Notes: generated by a model not told the origin, from the letters alone. DNA of 64,000 nt from UBA1952 sp965246905 (GCA_965246905.1 CBDFFZ010000023.1:79073-143072), one strand, 5' to 3'; positions 15,460 through 24,685 are shown, counted from the first letter of the stretch. Program-made: numbers and translations.

Positions 15460-16788
15460 ATGAATTTCAGAACTTTACTTACCGGGGCTGCTATGGCCTT
15501 ATCGTTTGGGGCTTCCGCTCAAACATGGGTTACCGATTCTGTAACCATGAATGCCGGCTACGCCAACGATGTATATTACAGCCTCCAGAACGGAACAGTG
15601 GCTACTCCTGTAAACAACAACTGGCATCTTGCCTTCCAGGCTACACCTCCCGGCCCGTATGGCACGGTGAGCATATTAGCCAATCATGTGCAGGGTGCAG
15701 TGCAGGTTTATAACCTTCACCTCTCGGCAAGCGCAAAGTTTGCTACACTTTCTGCCGCTGATACAGTTGGCAAAACGGCCGCATCCATGCAGCTTTATAA
15801 TGCGGATACTAACTGGAATTATGGTGCTTTCAACCGCACAGTTGATCCTGCAAATCCCTTCAATTACAGCTGGGGCACTTATGATATGAACGGTGGTGTA
15901 CACAATGTGAACGGCGATTCTGTCTATCTGCTTAAAGTGGGCACAACGAATCCGGAATTTTATAAGCTGCACATCAGGCAGTATATGGCGTACCCGGTTG
16001 ATTCCATTAAATGGAAATTCCGCATTGCAAAGTTTGACGGCACCGGTGATACGTCCATTATCATCCGCCCTGCCGATTATACCAACAAATTATTCGCCTA
16101 CTATAATGTAATCACCCGGACTGTTGCCGATCGCGAGCCGGTAAAGACCACCTGGGATATTATGTTTGGCCGCTATAAAGGCGAGGCTACACAAGGCGGA
16201 CAGACCGTGGTTTCTAACCTCACCGGTGTGCTTTCCAACTTTGGTGTATCCGTTGCTGATGTGCGTGGCGTGAATCCAGATACTACCACCCTAACGGGCC
16301 GCACATTCTCTACAAAAATGAATGAAATTGGTTATGACTGGAAGATAAATGTGCCGATGACTGGTAATTACTATATGGACAGTATGGCTACTTTCTTTGT
16401 AAAAACCGCGGCCACACCGGCAAAATACTGGCAAATGCAGTTTACGGGCTTTTCTTCTTCTAATGGCCGCAGCATTTTCCGCAAGCGTGAGATCATCGTG
16501 CCAACCGGCATTCATTCCGTGAGCATCAATATCACCGCTTATTATGCGGCACCCAACCCTGCAAACAATTCCGTAGCACTGATGCTCGATACTAAAGAAA
16601 ACGCAGATGCAGCTACGCTTGCGCTTACTGATATGAGCGGCCGCACTGTATCCGTACAAACTATCAATATTGCAAAAGGCATGAACACATTTACCGTGAA
16701 TACAGCTACCGTGCCTGCCGGCATGTACCTCCTTTCTGTTCAGGGAAATAATATCCGCCTTAGCCAAAAGCTAAATATTGCGCACTAA
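15460..16788 (+). CDS. HmuY-like secreted protein with T9SS sorting domain
   Basis: A 442-residue protein with signal peptide MNFRTLLTGAAMALSFGASAQ. The mature part contains two HmuY-like elements: NDVYYSLQNGTV with NNNWHLAFQA near residues 38-65, and LFAYYNVITRTV with TTWDIMFGRYKGE near 215-245. This D/Y-x-LxxG then W-D/H-x-AF pattern is that of the HmuY family, extracellular heme-binding proteins. Residues about 355-442 form a type A sorting domain (AAPNPANNSVALML, then ALTDMSGRTV and PAGMYLLSVQGNNIRLSQKL), so it should be exported by the type IX system to the cell surface. The next gene is a TonB receptor, the usual partner arrangement. Heme as ligand is inferred from family and neighbour. 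Confidence 0.8.
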   Translation: MNFRTLLTGAAMALSFGASAQTWVTDSVTMNAGYANDVYYSLQNGTVATPVNNNWHLAFQATPPGPYGTVSILANHVQGAVQVYNLHLSASAKFATLSAADTVGKTAASMQLYNADTNWNYGAFNRTVDPANPFNYSWGTYDMNGGVHNVNGDSVYLLKVGTTNPEFYKLHIRQYMAYPVDSIKWKFRIAKFDGTGDTSIIIRPADYTNKLFAYYNVITRTVADREPVKTTWDIMFGRYKGEATQGGQTVVSNLTGVLSNFGVSVADVRGVNPDTTTLTGRTFSTKMNEIGYDWKINVPMTGNYYMDSMATFFVKTAATPAKYWQMQFTGFSSSNGRSIFRKREIIVPTGIHSVSINITAYYAAPNPANNSVALMLDTKENADAATLALTDMSGRTVSVQTINIAKGMNTFTVNTATVPAGMYLLSVQGNNIRLSQKLNIAH

Positions 16789-16812
16789 CACGGCTGTAAC
16801 TTTTAGAACAAT

Positions 16813-16860
16813 TACCTTTGTCCGTCCCGGCTGTGCAAATAAGGCATAGCCGGGATTTTT
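16813..16860 (+). promoter_or_regulatory. -7 box followed at once by a terminator-like hairpin in the receptor leader
   Basis: TACCTTTG at 16813-16820 is a consensus -7 box. Starting at 16826, CCCGGCTGTGC (16826-16836) pairs with GCATAGCCGGG (16844-16854) with one G-U pair and a 7-nt loop, followed by ATTTTT (16855-16860). The hairpin may terminate the upstream gene. If transcription starts 6-8 nt after the box, the same hairpin would form the very 5' end of the receptor mRNA. Confidence 0.6.
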
Positions 16861-16869
16861 GCTGAAAAT

Positions 16870-19074
16870 TTGAATTTTGTTTTGATACATCGTCTCCTTC
16901 TTATTTTTCCTTTCCTGATACTGTTTGCAGCTACCGGCAATGCGCAGCGTTTACGCGTAGTAGATGCAGACGGCCATCCGCTTGCAGGCATTGAAGTAAA
17001 TAGCGGGATTAAAGGCTTTACGGATTCGAATGGGCGGGTGGACCTTCCGGTAGCTGCTTATCCGGTAAAGGTGCAGTTGAGTGGCTTATTTTTTGAGCCT
17101 GCCACACAGAAGATCAGGAACAACCGAATGAAAACAGTTGTGCTGAATGCAAAGACCAATACCCTGCGGGAAACAGTGGTAACAGGTGTGGCAAGGCCGA
17201 TGGCACTACAGAATGCTTTATCCAACTATACGGTTATTGACCGTAAGAGCATAGATGCAATTGGCGCTGTAACCTTAGCTGATGCCTTGCCAACCCAACT
17301 GAACATGAGCCTGAGCAATGATGGCATACTGGGCGCAAGCATCCGGATGCAGGGGCTGGGCAGCGATAAAGTGAAGATTTTAATTGATGGCCTACCGGTA
17401 AATGGCCGTGAGGCAGGAAGTATTGACCCCGGACAACTGAACCTGAATAATGTAGCCCGCATAGAAATTGTGAAGGGCCCGATGAGCGTTGCCTATGGAA
17501 GCGACGCGATGGGTGGCGTTATCAACCTCATCAGCAGAAAAAGGACGAATGCCTGGGATGCCGATGCCACCTTTAATTACGAAACAATAGGCAAGTATAA
17601 TCTCAGCGCCTCGGTGGGGCGTAAGTGGAAGCGCAACCTTCTGGCCATTGGCGGCGGCCGGAACTATTTCAACGGCTGGGGAGAGCTCGATACCATTGCT
17701 ATAAAGCGTGCGCTGCTCTTTAAGCCAAAGGAGCAATACCTGGCCAATGCTTCCTACACTTATACGGCCCCCTCCGGCTTTATTGCAGGGCTTGCATCGG
17801 ATTATCTGTGGGAGAAAGTCACAAATAAAGGTACGCTGAACAGCTATCCATATACCGGGCTTGCAAAGGATCAGTACTTCTATACCCAACGCTCTAATAC
17901 GCGGCTTACGCTGCAGAATAAGGTGGGCAGGTCGGGCTATCTTACCTTACAGAATAGCTATGCCTACTATAAGCGGCTGCGGAAGGAAGTGATCAAAAAT
18001 CTGGTTAATCTATCTGACACGCTCTCACAGGCTACCGGCGCGCAGGATACGTCTTTATTCAATGATATAAACCTGCGCAGCAATTACAGCAATCATTGGA
18101 AAAAGCTACAATATGATGCCGGCTATGATGTTTTGCTGCAAACTGCCACGAGCCAGAAATTCGGCACAGATGAGCATCATGCGCAAAATGATTTTGCGCT
18201 TTATGGCAATGCCTCTATGAATTTCCTGAATGACCGGCTTACGGCTCAGGCAGGCATACGCGCAGCGCATAATTCAGTATATAAAGCACCAGTGAGCCCG
18301 GCAATAAATTTCCTGTACCGCGCTTCAGAACAGCTTCAGTTCCGGGCATCTTATGCACGGGCATTCCGGGCTCCTACGCTCAAGGAGCTTTATCTTGAGT
18401 TTATAGATGTAAATCACCATGTAACGGGCAATCCTGACCTTAAAGCCGAGCATGGTAATCATTTACAGGCTTCCGGCTCTTGGCAGTATAAAGCAAATAA
18501 GGTTTCCGGGCAGATTGTAATTACCGCATTTTATGATGATGTAACGAATATGATTACGCTCGCAAAGGCCGATACCGTGCTTATCTCAAATAATTATACT
18601 TATTCGAATGTAGCGCACATCCGCAATGCAATTTTTAATCTTCAGGCAGACGCCTCGTGGAATAACCTGTATGTAAATGCCGGCGCAGGCCTCATCCATA
18701 CTTTCGGGGAAGCGGATTTCTCTTCTTTCAACTCGCCCGAGCTGACACTTAATGCACGCTACTTTTTTAAGGAACCTAAACTAAGCCTCTCGCTTTTTTA
18801 TAAGTACACCGGCGATACTCGTTTTGCTTCAGCGCTTGCAACCGGCAATGATCTTTTTGGAGGCAAAATATCGCCTTACAGTCTGCTGAATGTTTCGGTA
18901 GAGCGCGGCTTCTTTAACCAGCGGCTACAGCTTACTGCAGGCATTAAAAATCTGCTCAATGTTGTGCTGTATAGCTCTGTAACAAGCAATAATGCCGGGA
19001 GTGTGCATGGTGGTGATGGCGGTATAGGTATTCTTCCGCGCAGCCTGTTTACAACCTTGCGCTTTACGCTGTAG
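16870..19074 (+). CDS. TonB-dependent outer-membrane receptor, probably for heme
   Basis: A 734-residue outer-membrane receptor. A TTG start at 16870 is chosen because the frame only opens at 16843 and offers no ATG before the signal peptide (LLLIFPFLILFAATGNAQ). Residues about 28-85 are a small carboxypeptidase-regulatory-like domain (RVVDADGHPLAGIEVNSGIKG). The plug follows: RETVVTGVARP, then ASIRMQGLGSDKVKILIDGLPV and IEIVKGPMSVAYGSDAMGGVINLI. The barrel ends in a strand with terminal FTTLRFTL. It is 81 bp downstream of the HmuY-like gene, suggesting a heme or metal-chelate uptake pair powered by TonB. The substrate is inferred. Its 3' end overlaps the convergent DUF1361 gene by 11 bp. Confidence 0.9.
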   Translation: MNFVLIHRLLLIFPFLILFAATGNAQRLRVVDADGHPLAGIEVNSGIKGFTDSNGRVDLPVAAYPVKVQLSGLFFEPATQKIRNNRMKTVVLNAKTNTLRETVVTGVARPMALQNALSNYTVIDRKSIDAIGAVTLADALPTQLNMSLSNDGILGASIRMQGLGSDKVKILIDGLPVNGREAGSIDPGQLNLNNVARIEIVKGPMSVAYGSDAMGGVINLISRKRTNAWDADATFNYETIGKYNLSASVGRKWKRNLLAIGGGRNYFNGWGELDTIAIKRALLFKPKEQYLANASYTYTAPSGFIAGLASDYLWEKVTNKGTLNSYPYTGLAKDQYFYTQRSNTRLTLQNKVGRSGYLTLQNSYAYYKRLRKEVIKNLVNLSDTLSQATGAQDTSLFNDINLRSNYSNHWKKLQYDAGYDVLLQTATSQKFGTDEHHAQNDFALYGNASMNFLNDRLTAQAGIRAAHNSVYKAPVSPAINFLYRASEQLQFRASYARAFRAPTLKELYLEFIDVNHHVTGNPDLKAEHGNHLQASGSWQYKANKVSGQIVITAFYDDVTNMITLAKADTVLISNNYTYSNVAHIRNAIFNLQADASWNNLYVNAGAGLIHTFGEADFSSFNSPELTLNARYFFKEPKLSLSLFYKYTGDTRFASALATGNDLFGGKISPYSLLNVSVERGFFNQRLQLTAGIKNLLNVVLYSSVTSNNAGSVHGGDGGIGILPRSLFTTLRFTL

Positions 19075-19702
19075 TTTTTTTATCCTGTACCCGGCCAAAT
19101 AGCTGGTAAAGCAGCGCTAATACCCCTCCGAATAAAAAAGTCATTTCCCAGACTTCCCGGTTGTGAACTGGATGCCGGGAATGATGGAACATTGCCCTGA
19201 GCAGATCCTCAGGCTGCGCTACCACATCCCAGCTATTCCAGCGCTCCACGCGCCCGAGATAAATGCCATATCCGCAAAGCAGCAACAGCAAAAGGGTAAC
19301 CATCGTTTTTCCCCGAAGGGATAAGAATTTACCATACCAGCTCTCCATCTTCTTAAGTGAAAGCATGCCTATATAAATGCCGTAAATCCCGGCGAGGTAA
19401 AGGATCACCATATCTACCCAAAAGATCAGGTGTGTGCTCTGCTGCAGATGCACAATGTCTGTAAAAAGATAGGCAGCGTTTGGAAAGAAAAGCAGCCAGA
19501 GCAGAGCGGATATGCAGGCTAGGTAAGGCTTTGAAGCAGTGCTTACTTGGTGGCTGAAGTATAAAGGCAGCAGAGCCAGAAAGATATTCCAGAACAGAAA
19601 GGAAAAACGCAGCGTATGGGTATAAGCTATCCGCGCAGCAATCAGCAGCAATAAAACAGCTATACAGTAAAGGAGCTTTTTATTTTTTCGGAAAAAGGTC
19701 AT
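19064..19702 (-). CDS. DUF1361 family membrane protein
   Basis: A 212-residue integral membrane protein with about six hydrophobic segments and short loops. The central signature LLWLLFFPNAAYLFTDIVHL followed by HLIFWVDMVILYLAGIYGIYIG is that of the DUF1361 family. Its function is unknown. It is 12 bp downstream of the diacylglycerol kinase gene on the same strand and probably cotranscribed with it. The last codons overlap the end of the TonB receptor gene on the opposite strand. Confidence 0.85.
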   Translation of the reverse strand: MTFFRKNKKLLYCIAVLLLLIAARIAYTHTLRFSFLFWNIFLALLPLYFSHQVSTASKPYLACISALLWLLFFPNAAYLFTDIVHLQQSTHLIFWVDMVILYLAGIYGIYIGMLSLKKMESWYGKFLSLRGKTMVTLLLLLLCGYGIYLGRVERWNSWDVVAQPEDLLRAMFHHSRHPVHNREVWEMTFLFGGVLALLYQLFGRVQDKKTTA

Positions 19703-19714
19703 TTAGAAATGTAT

Positions 19715-20083
19715 TTAAAAGAAGAAGACGATAATGCCAATACCAATGCCGGTGATTGAAGCGAACAAAACGGCGGCTGCGCTGATGTCCTTGATAATCT
19801 TCACTTTGGGATGATACTCATTATTACAACATAGGTCGCATAGCATTTCAAGAGCGGTATTGAAGGCTTCGGCTATCCAAACAAGCGCAATCGCGAAGAT
19901 TATGGCCAGCCAGCTATGCTTTGAAATATGCCGGATGATACCTGCAGCAATTACTATAAGGGTGGCGGCTGAATGCAGCTTAGCATTGGGCTCTTGCCTT
20001 ATTAACCTGCCTATGCCCTGCAATGCGAAACCAATGCTGATAAGGCGTGTACGGGGATGAACAGATTTTTGTTTGTGTTCCAT
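19715..20083 (-). CDS. dgkA: Diacylglycerol kinase family membrane protein
   Basis: A 122-residue small integral membrane kinase of the DgkA family, which phosphorylates diacylglycerol or undecaprenol at the inner membrane. Family signatures are FALQGIGRLIRQEPNAKLHSAAT in the N-terminal amphipathic region, WIAEAFNTALEMLCDL in the second helix with the catalytic Glu residues, and VKIIKDISAAAVLFASI before the third helix. Many Gram-positive and Bacteroidota members act on undecaprenol rather than diacylglycerol, so the substrate is left open. It sits between a terminator-like hairpin (20104-20135) and the DUF1361 gene. Confidence 0.9.
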   Translation of the reverse strand: MEHKQKSVHPRTRLISIGFALQGIGRLIRQEPNAKLHSAATLIVIAAGIIRHISKHSWLAIIFAIALVWIAEAFNTALEMLCDLCCNNEYHPKVKIIKDISAAAVLFASITGIGIGIIVFFF

Positions 20084-20103
20084 TTACAAAAAGTAAGTGC
20101 TGA

Positions 20104-20135
20104 AAACCGCCGGAGCCTTACTGCTCCGGCGGTTT
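20104..20135 (-). terminator. Hairpin terminator after creD
   Basis: AAACCGCCGGAGC (20104-20116) pairs perfectly with 20123-20135 around a 6-nt loop. It separates creD from dgkA on the minus strand; the pairing A/T ends supply a short T run on either strand. Confidence 0.75.
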
Positions 20136-20146
20136 ACATAAATAGC

Positions 20147-21532
20147 TTAAACAACAGCAGGCTGTACGTGCTTTCCAACCCCGTACCAATCGATCCTGCG
20201 GGAGAAGTACATAATAACTGCAAGTATCACAAAGAGGCCGATACTGCCGAATAACAGGGCATAATCTTCGAGCTGAATGATGATAAAAATATAGCTGTAC
20301 AGCCCGCCCAGCGCAATCGTAAAGCCTATGGCTGTTTTACCGCTCTGAAATACATTCCAGACGTAAAAGCCAATGAGCGAAACAGTGGCAATCGCAGCAA
20401 TAAGGTAAGCGCTGTTGAAGCCGAGATACTCGGAGATGGATAGCAGCAAGGTATAGAAAATGCTTAGCGCAAAGCCTACAAGCAGGTATTGCAGCGGATG
20501 TATCTGGCGTTTCTGCAGGATCTCTAAAAAGAAGAACACGATAAATGTAAGCCCGATAAAAAGGATGGCATACTTAACAGAGCGCTCTGTTTTTGCATAA
20601 CCATCGGCTGGCTGTATGAGGTGCACACCGAAAGAGGAAGCGCGCAAATCGGGGGTGCCATCTTTCCAGGCCTGTGGGAACGGGCGGCTCGCCTGCAGGA
20701 TTTTCCAGTGTGCATTGAAGCCTTTATCATTGATCGTGGCGCCATCATTCATAAAATGGCCGTTGAAATCCGGGTGCGGCCAGGTAGAGCTGATGCTGGC
20801 TTCGGTGCTGCGGCCTACCGGTACGAAGCTCAGGTTTTCTGAGCCGCGCAGGTTGAGCTTTACCGTGAAGGCAATATTGCTTTGCGCATTGAGCGGCACA
20901 GCGGCGCTGAGCCCATCTTTAAGCGCATTGTTTTCCGGCACACCCGCCTCGAAGCGCGTCTGCGTATCGCCCCAGGTAAGGGCAATCTCATCCTGCAGGC
21001 CACGTGCATCGTCAATGCCTATTAGTAACCGCGCCTCGCTCCATACCATATTTTCCGGCGTAAGCTGAAGCTTGCCGAGGGGCAGCGTATTGAACCTGCC
21101 GGTAAGGCTGAGATCGGACCGGTAAAGGGTTACATCGTAGAGTGTGCGGCGGCGTACTTCGGGCAGCACTTTACCATTGATCTTTAAATCGTCCGGCAGG
21201 AAATGCGCCCATTTCTTCACTGTAACTACCTTATCATTAGGGCCTTTGTAGCTGTAGAGGTAGGGTACAATAAGCACCGGGCCGGTAATGGTTTGCGCAG
21301 TGGCCCATTTACTGCTCACCTCGCTGATCACCTGCGCCTGCCGGCTTGCGCGCTCGGATACGAGGTTGCTGATCATGGCAGATGGGATGAGCATGAGCAG
21401 GATGAGAAAGCCTATAAGCAGGCCTTTTATAAGCAGGCGGTTGCGGTCGTAAAACGAGGGCGCGGGGTGAGGGGCTGGCATTGGTTGTGTAGGTTGCTGC
21501 TGTTTTTGCGGATTGCCTGATTCGGATTCCAT
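20147..21532 (-). CDS. creD: CreD-family inner-membrane protein
   Basis: A 461-residue inner-membrane protein of the CreD family. After a proline-rich cytoplasmic N-terminus it has a first membrane segment (LLIKGLLIGFLILLMLIPSAMI), followed by the family motif LVSERASRQAQVISEVSSKWATAQTITGPVLIVPY. A large periplasmic domain (about residues 65-320) precedes six or so C-terminal helices, including FIGLTFIVFFFLEIL and HPLQYLLVGFALSIFYTLLLSISE, all typical of CreD. In enterobacteria CreD is linked to envelope stress and colicin tolerance; its biochemical activity is unknown. The three genes upstream (membrane protein, HTH regulator, membrane protein) point in the same direction and probably form one operon. 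Confidence 0.93.
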   Translation of the reverse strand: MESESGNPQKQQQPTQPMPAPHPAPSFYDRNRLLIKGLLIGFLILLMLIPSAMISNLVSERASRQAQVISEVSSKWATAQTITGPVLIVPYLYSYKGPNDKVVTVKKWAHFLPDDLKINGKVLPEVRRRTLYDVTLYRSDLSLTGRFNTLPLGKLQLTPENMVWSEARLLIGIDDARGLQDEIALTWGDTQTRFEAGVPENNALKDGLSAAVPLNAQSNIAFTVKLNLRGSENLSFVPVGRSTEASISSTWPHPDFNGHFMNDGATINDKGFNAHWKILQASRPFPQAWKDGTPDLRASSFGVHLIQPADGYAKTERSVKYAILFIGLTFIVFFFLEILQKRQIHPLQYLLVGFALSIFYTLLLSISEYLGFNSAYLIAAIATVSLIGFYVWNVFQSGKTAIGFTIALGGLYSYIFIIIQLEDYALLFGSIGLFVILAVIMYFSRRIDWYGVGKHVQPAVV

Positions 21533-21569
21533 GATTGTTTTTGTTTTTTGATTAAACGATGAAGAATAA

Positions 21570-22001
21570 TTAAGCTGAAAATTGTTTTATCGATGCCAGA
21601 TTTGAAGCTGTAATGTGCTTCCGGTAACTTAAAAGGCTTATGGCAGCGCTAAGCAGACCACACAATGGAAATTCAACATTATCCTGCCATGCATCCCAGA
21701 AAGAATTCCCGGAAAACAGGTTTGCGGCAAGCAGCGTAGCAAGAAAGGTGATGATAATTCCTGTGGAGCCAATGATCACCGCCTGTGCCGGTACACTGCG
21801 ACAATAAATTTTGAAAAGATGAAAGCCCGTAGCAAACAAAGCGAGCGCCGGTAAGCCGCAACCTATGGCAAAGGCTTCTGAATACAGAAATACAATACCG
21901 GGGGAGAAACGAAGCATAGGCAGCGCTACGATATTTATAGCGAGGTATATTATCTGCGCGGTGAGCCAGATTTTAAAGGCAATAAAAAGATTGATTTTCA
22001 T
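21570..22001 (-). CDS. Four-helix membrane protein in the creD operon
   Basis: A 143-residue integral membrane protein with about four hydrophobic segments (KIWLTAQIIYLAINIVALPML, VFLYSEAFAIGCGLPALALFATGF, QAVIIGSTGIIITFLATLLAA, PLCGLLSAAISLLSY). No family was recognised. I take the ATG at 22001 (MKINLFIAFKIW) rather than the one at 22040, because the extra residues (MPHALCNSKHFLK) are hydrophilic and sit directly after the regulator gene stop at 22053. It lies between the HTH regulator and creD on the same strand and may be part of the same envelope function. Confidence 0.7.
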   Translation of the reverse strand: MKINLFIAFKIWLTAQIIYLAINIVALPMLRFSPGIVFLYSEAFAIGCGLPALALFATGFHLFKIYCRSVPAQAVIIGSTGIIITFLATLLAANLFSGNSFWDAWQDNVEFPLCGLLSAAISLLSYRKHITASNLASIKQFSA

Positions 22002-22052
22002 TTTTAGAAAGTGCTTTGAATTACAAAGTGCATGGGGCAAAAAAAAGCTTTA

Positions 22053-22352
22053 TTAGTTGATGTTTTTGATTATTTGCTCCAGCGCATCGAGATGTGCGCG
22101 GAAAGCTTTATCACCGGCCTTGGTAATGGCATAGGTAGTATTCGTTTTGCGGCCGATAAATCCCTTTTTTACTTTCAAATACCCGGCTTCTTCCAAGGTT
22201 TTCAAATGAGTGGCAAGGTTGCCGTCTGTAACATCCAGCGTAGCTTTAATATCATTGAAGGATACAGTTTCGCTTACGATCATGGCGCTCATAATACCAA
22301 TACGGATGCGGCTTTCAAAGACTTTGTTGAGCCGGGATATGGGATCTTTCAT
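22053..22352 (-). CDS. Winged-helix transcriptional regulator
   Basis: A 99-residue single-domain winged-helix DNA-binding protein. The order is helix 1 (FESRIRIGIMSAMIV), an HTH with SFNDIKATLDVTDGNLATHLKTLEEAGYLKVKKGF, the wing (RKTNTTYAITKAG) and a C-terminal dimer helix (KAFRAHLDALEQIIKNI). This matches the short MarR/PadR-like winged-helix group found next to creD in Bacteroidota. There is no ligand-binding domain. Its ATG overlaps the stop of the upstream membrane gene by 4 bp (ATGA at 22349-22352), a strong sign of coupled translation. It probably controls its own operon; targets are inferred only from position. Confidence 0.88.
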   Translation of the reverse strand: MKDPISRLNKVFESRIRIGIMSAMIVSETVSFNDIKATLDVTDGNLATHLKTLEEAGYLKVKKGFIGRKTNTTYAITKAGDKAFRAHLDALEQIIKNIN

Positions 22353-22999
22353 TGGCCGGCCTCCTTTCTTTTATCATAACGGTTCCACATAATGATGCCG
22401 TAGATGATGTGCAATACTCCAAACCCTGCTGCCCAGAAATAAACATCATACCTTCTTACAAAAAGGCAAATGCAGCCCAGGGCCAATTCGCAATAGCCCA
22501 GGTAGCGTATCTCACCAAGGGTATATTTTCCTCCATTTACCAACGCCAGCCCATAGAACGCGAGGCAGGCAGGGGCGATATAGCTTTCATTGCCGTGATA
22601 GAGAAAGGAAAGGCAGAATGCGCCACCTGCAAGCATAGGTATCAATACAGAAAAGAAGAGCTTTCTCGAAGTAGGGTTCCAGAGCTTTTGCCCATCCTGC
22701 CTTACTTTTCTTGCCGTAAAGAAGAAGGCCCCAACTCCGGCAATAGTAAAAGTGATCACAGCAAGCAGCAGGAGCTTCAGATAAAATGCATCGCGCTCCG
22801 GCTCAGGGAAGCCAATAGCATAACCGGTATTTTCATAATCCCTGATCATGCCATGCGCCAGAAATGCCGCCAACAGCGCTACGCATCCCGCCCACACCCC
22901 ACTCCACCCGCTCAGGGATATAAACCTCGAGCTGCGCTCCATCATCGAGCGGATATCCCGCAGGGCTGCCAATGATTCATGTTGCTTATCCGGTTGCAT
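22349..22999 (-). CDS. Membrane protein, first gene of the creD operon
   Basis: A 216-residue membrane protein with a cytoplasmic N-terminus (PDKQHESLAALRDIRSMMERSSRFISLSG) and about six hydrophobic segments. The N-terminal LxALxDIRxMMERSSRFISLSGxSG pattern is one I associate with uncharacterised Bacteroidota proteins encoded upstream of small winged-helix regulators. I prefer the ATG at 22999 (MQPDKQ) over that at 23020, whose extra MCFKVLF is not expected for a protein beginning with this cytoplasmic segment. The gene starts the run to creD; function unknown. Confidence 0.75.
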   Translation of the reverse strand: MQPDKQHESLAALRDIRSMMERSSRFISLSGWSGVWAGCVALLAAFLAHGMIRDYENTGYAIGFPEPERDAFYLKLLLLAVITFTIAGVGAFFFTARKVRQDGQKLWNPTSRKLFFSVLIPMLAGGAFCLSFLYHGNESYIAPACLAFYGLALVNGGKYTLGEIRYLGYCELALGCICLFVRRYDVYFWAAGFGVLHIIYGIIMWNRYDKRKEAGQ

Positions 23000-23071
23000 A
23001 AAAAGCACTTTGAAACACAAAGTAAAAACTAATTATCGAGATCGCAAAGATTCTATTCACAAAAATTCCTG

Positions 23072-24562
23072 TTAAAACAGCCGCTTCTTTTCCATTACCG
23101 ATTTTATGTAAGCACGCAGGTCTTCCGAAGGCTTTAGCCAGAATAGCATAGCGGCCAGCACTCCCAAAATCACCCCGGTACGGACAAACGCATCTAAAAA
23201 GGCATTGGGCAGCACGGGAAACAACCAGCCCGCAGTTGTACAGACCATGCCTGCAAAAATAATCAAGGCGCTTTCTTTGCCAAATGGCTGTATGCGCATC
23301 TTCATCCACAGAAAAATCATTTTGAGCAGATTAAAAATAATCAGCGCCAGCGATGTGCCCCATGCTGCCCCATAAATATCATATTCCGGGATGAGCAGGC
23401 GGTTAAACAGGATCAACAGCACAACAAGAAGAACGGAAACGTAAAAATTGAACCGGTAATAAGGTGAGATAACGATCAGCTCTGTATTGAGGCCGGTAGC
23501 CATATCCACGAGCCGGCCAACTATCATAATGAGCACCAGCGGCGCCACTGCTTCAAACCCTTTACCCTTTGGAAGAATAGCCACCGCATTATGCAAATTG
23601 CAGCCAACGATTGCAGCCATAGCTACTGCTACAATGAGCATATTGATCGCAGAGCGCCGGTAAATATGCCGCAATAGCGCCGGGTCATTACTGGTTAGGG
23701 CATTATTAAGCGTGGGGAAGGCCGCAACTGTCATTGCCCGAAAGGGCGCCGTCATCATAGAAGTTATAAACACTGCAATGGTGTACACAGCAAGCGCTGA
23801 GAGGCCGTTTTTTGAGTAGATGCCCAGCATAGAGCGATCGAGCTGCCCGAGCGTAAAAACAGAAACGCCAACAAGCAAATGGTACCAGCTAAAGCGCAAT
23901 AGCTCCTTATATTCTTTGCCTGTAAATGCCGTCCATTTTGTTGAAAAGCCAAAGGCTTTCGTGCGCATAGCAATGGGCAGCAAAATAATTGTTGGCAGTG
24001 CATAAATAACAATGGATGCAATGATAAATGCGTGGAAAGTGATCAGGTGATACCACATAAGTCCAATCAGCACCATATTGATCAGCTTGAGCAAAACCTC
24101 GCGCATAAAATTAGCTACGGCAGATTTATGCTGCGTGATCAGATAGCTTTCCATCTGCGTCATATAGCTCCAAAGCAGCACCAGCAAGGGTATCCAGTAA
24201 TAATACCTGCTGATGAACGGCTGATCTGCCGGCTGGTAGGCGCCAATGATCCGGCTATGTAGTAAAATATAGGGGATAAGTAGGAGCAGCCAGCAGGCCA
24301 GCGGTGCCAGCGCAGACAGCGTAAGCAATACATACTGCTTGCTTTGCGATGTATAGCGCTGTATAAAAGTAATTACCGTCCCGCTGGTACCAAAAAGGAC
24401 CAGAAACTGGAATACGGCTGCCTGCGCAAAAATAATCCCGATAAACCCGACTGCCTGCTTACTGAGCACGTATACATAGCCCAGATTTACCAATGCCCCG
24501 AGCAGGGCACCGGCAAAAATCACAATAGTAGTTTTAATAGACTGGCGGAAAACGATGCCCAT
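23072..24562 (-). CDS. Polysaccharide flippase (MOP superfamily)
   Basis: A 496-residue inner-membrane protein with about 13-14 hydrophobic helices, of the Wzx/polysaccharide biosynthesis protein type, which flips lipid-linked sugars across the inner membrane. The N-terminus (QSIKTTIVIFAGALLGALVNLGYVYVLSKQAVGFIGI) and the middle (LRFSWYHLLVGVSVFTLGQLDRSMLGIY) show the typical pattern with the polar residue cluster LDRSMLG. There are no glycosyltransferase or polymerase genes beside it, so the glycan cannot be named; lipid II flipping or an exopolysaccharide are both possible. It is divergent from nuoA; the ATG at 24562 leaves about 120 bp to the nuoA promoter. Confidence 0.85.
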   Translation of the reverse strand: MGIVFRQSIKTTIVIFAGALLGALVNLGYVYVLSKQAVGFIGIIFAQAAVFQFLVLFGTSGTVITFIQRYTSQSKQYVLLTLSALAPLACWLLLLIPYILLHSRIIGAYQPADQPFISRYYYWIPLLVLLWSYMTQMESYLITQHKSAVANFMREVLLKLINMVLIGLMWYHLITFHAFIIASIVIYALPTIILLPIAMRTKAFGFSTKWTAFTGKEYKELLRFSWYHLLVGVSVFTLGQLDRSMLGIYSKNGLSALAVYTIAVFITSMMTAPFRAMTVAAFPTLNNALTSNDPALLRHIYRRSAINMLIVAVAMAAIVGCNLHNAVAILPKGKGFEAVAPLVLIMIVGRLVDMATGLNTELIVISPYYRFNFYVSVLLVVLLILFNRLLIPEYDIYGAAWGTSLALIIFNLLKMIFLWMKMRIQPFGKESALIIFAGMVCTTAGWLFPVLPNAFLDAFVRTGVILGVLAAMLFWLKPSEDLRAYIKSVMEKKRLF

Positions 24563-24685
24563 TTATTGATACCCGGCACCAGCAGGGCCGGAAATATTTA
24601 GCCGGTGAAGCTACTACATTTAATAAAACAGGCTGTAGGGTATATGCTGTTCCGGATGCCTGACCGCAGCATAATCACCTTAATT

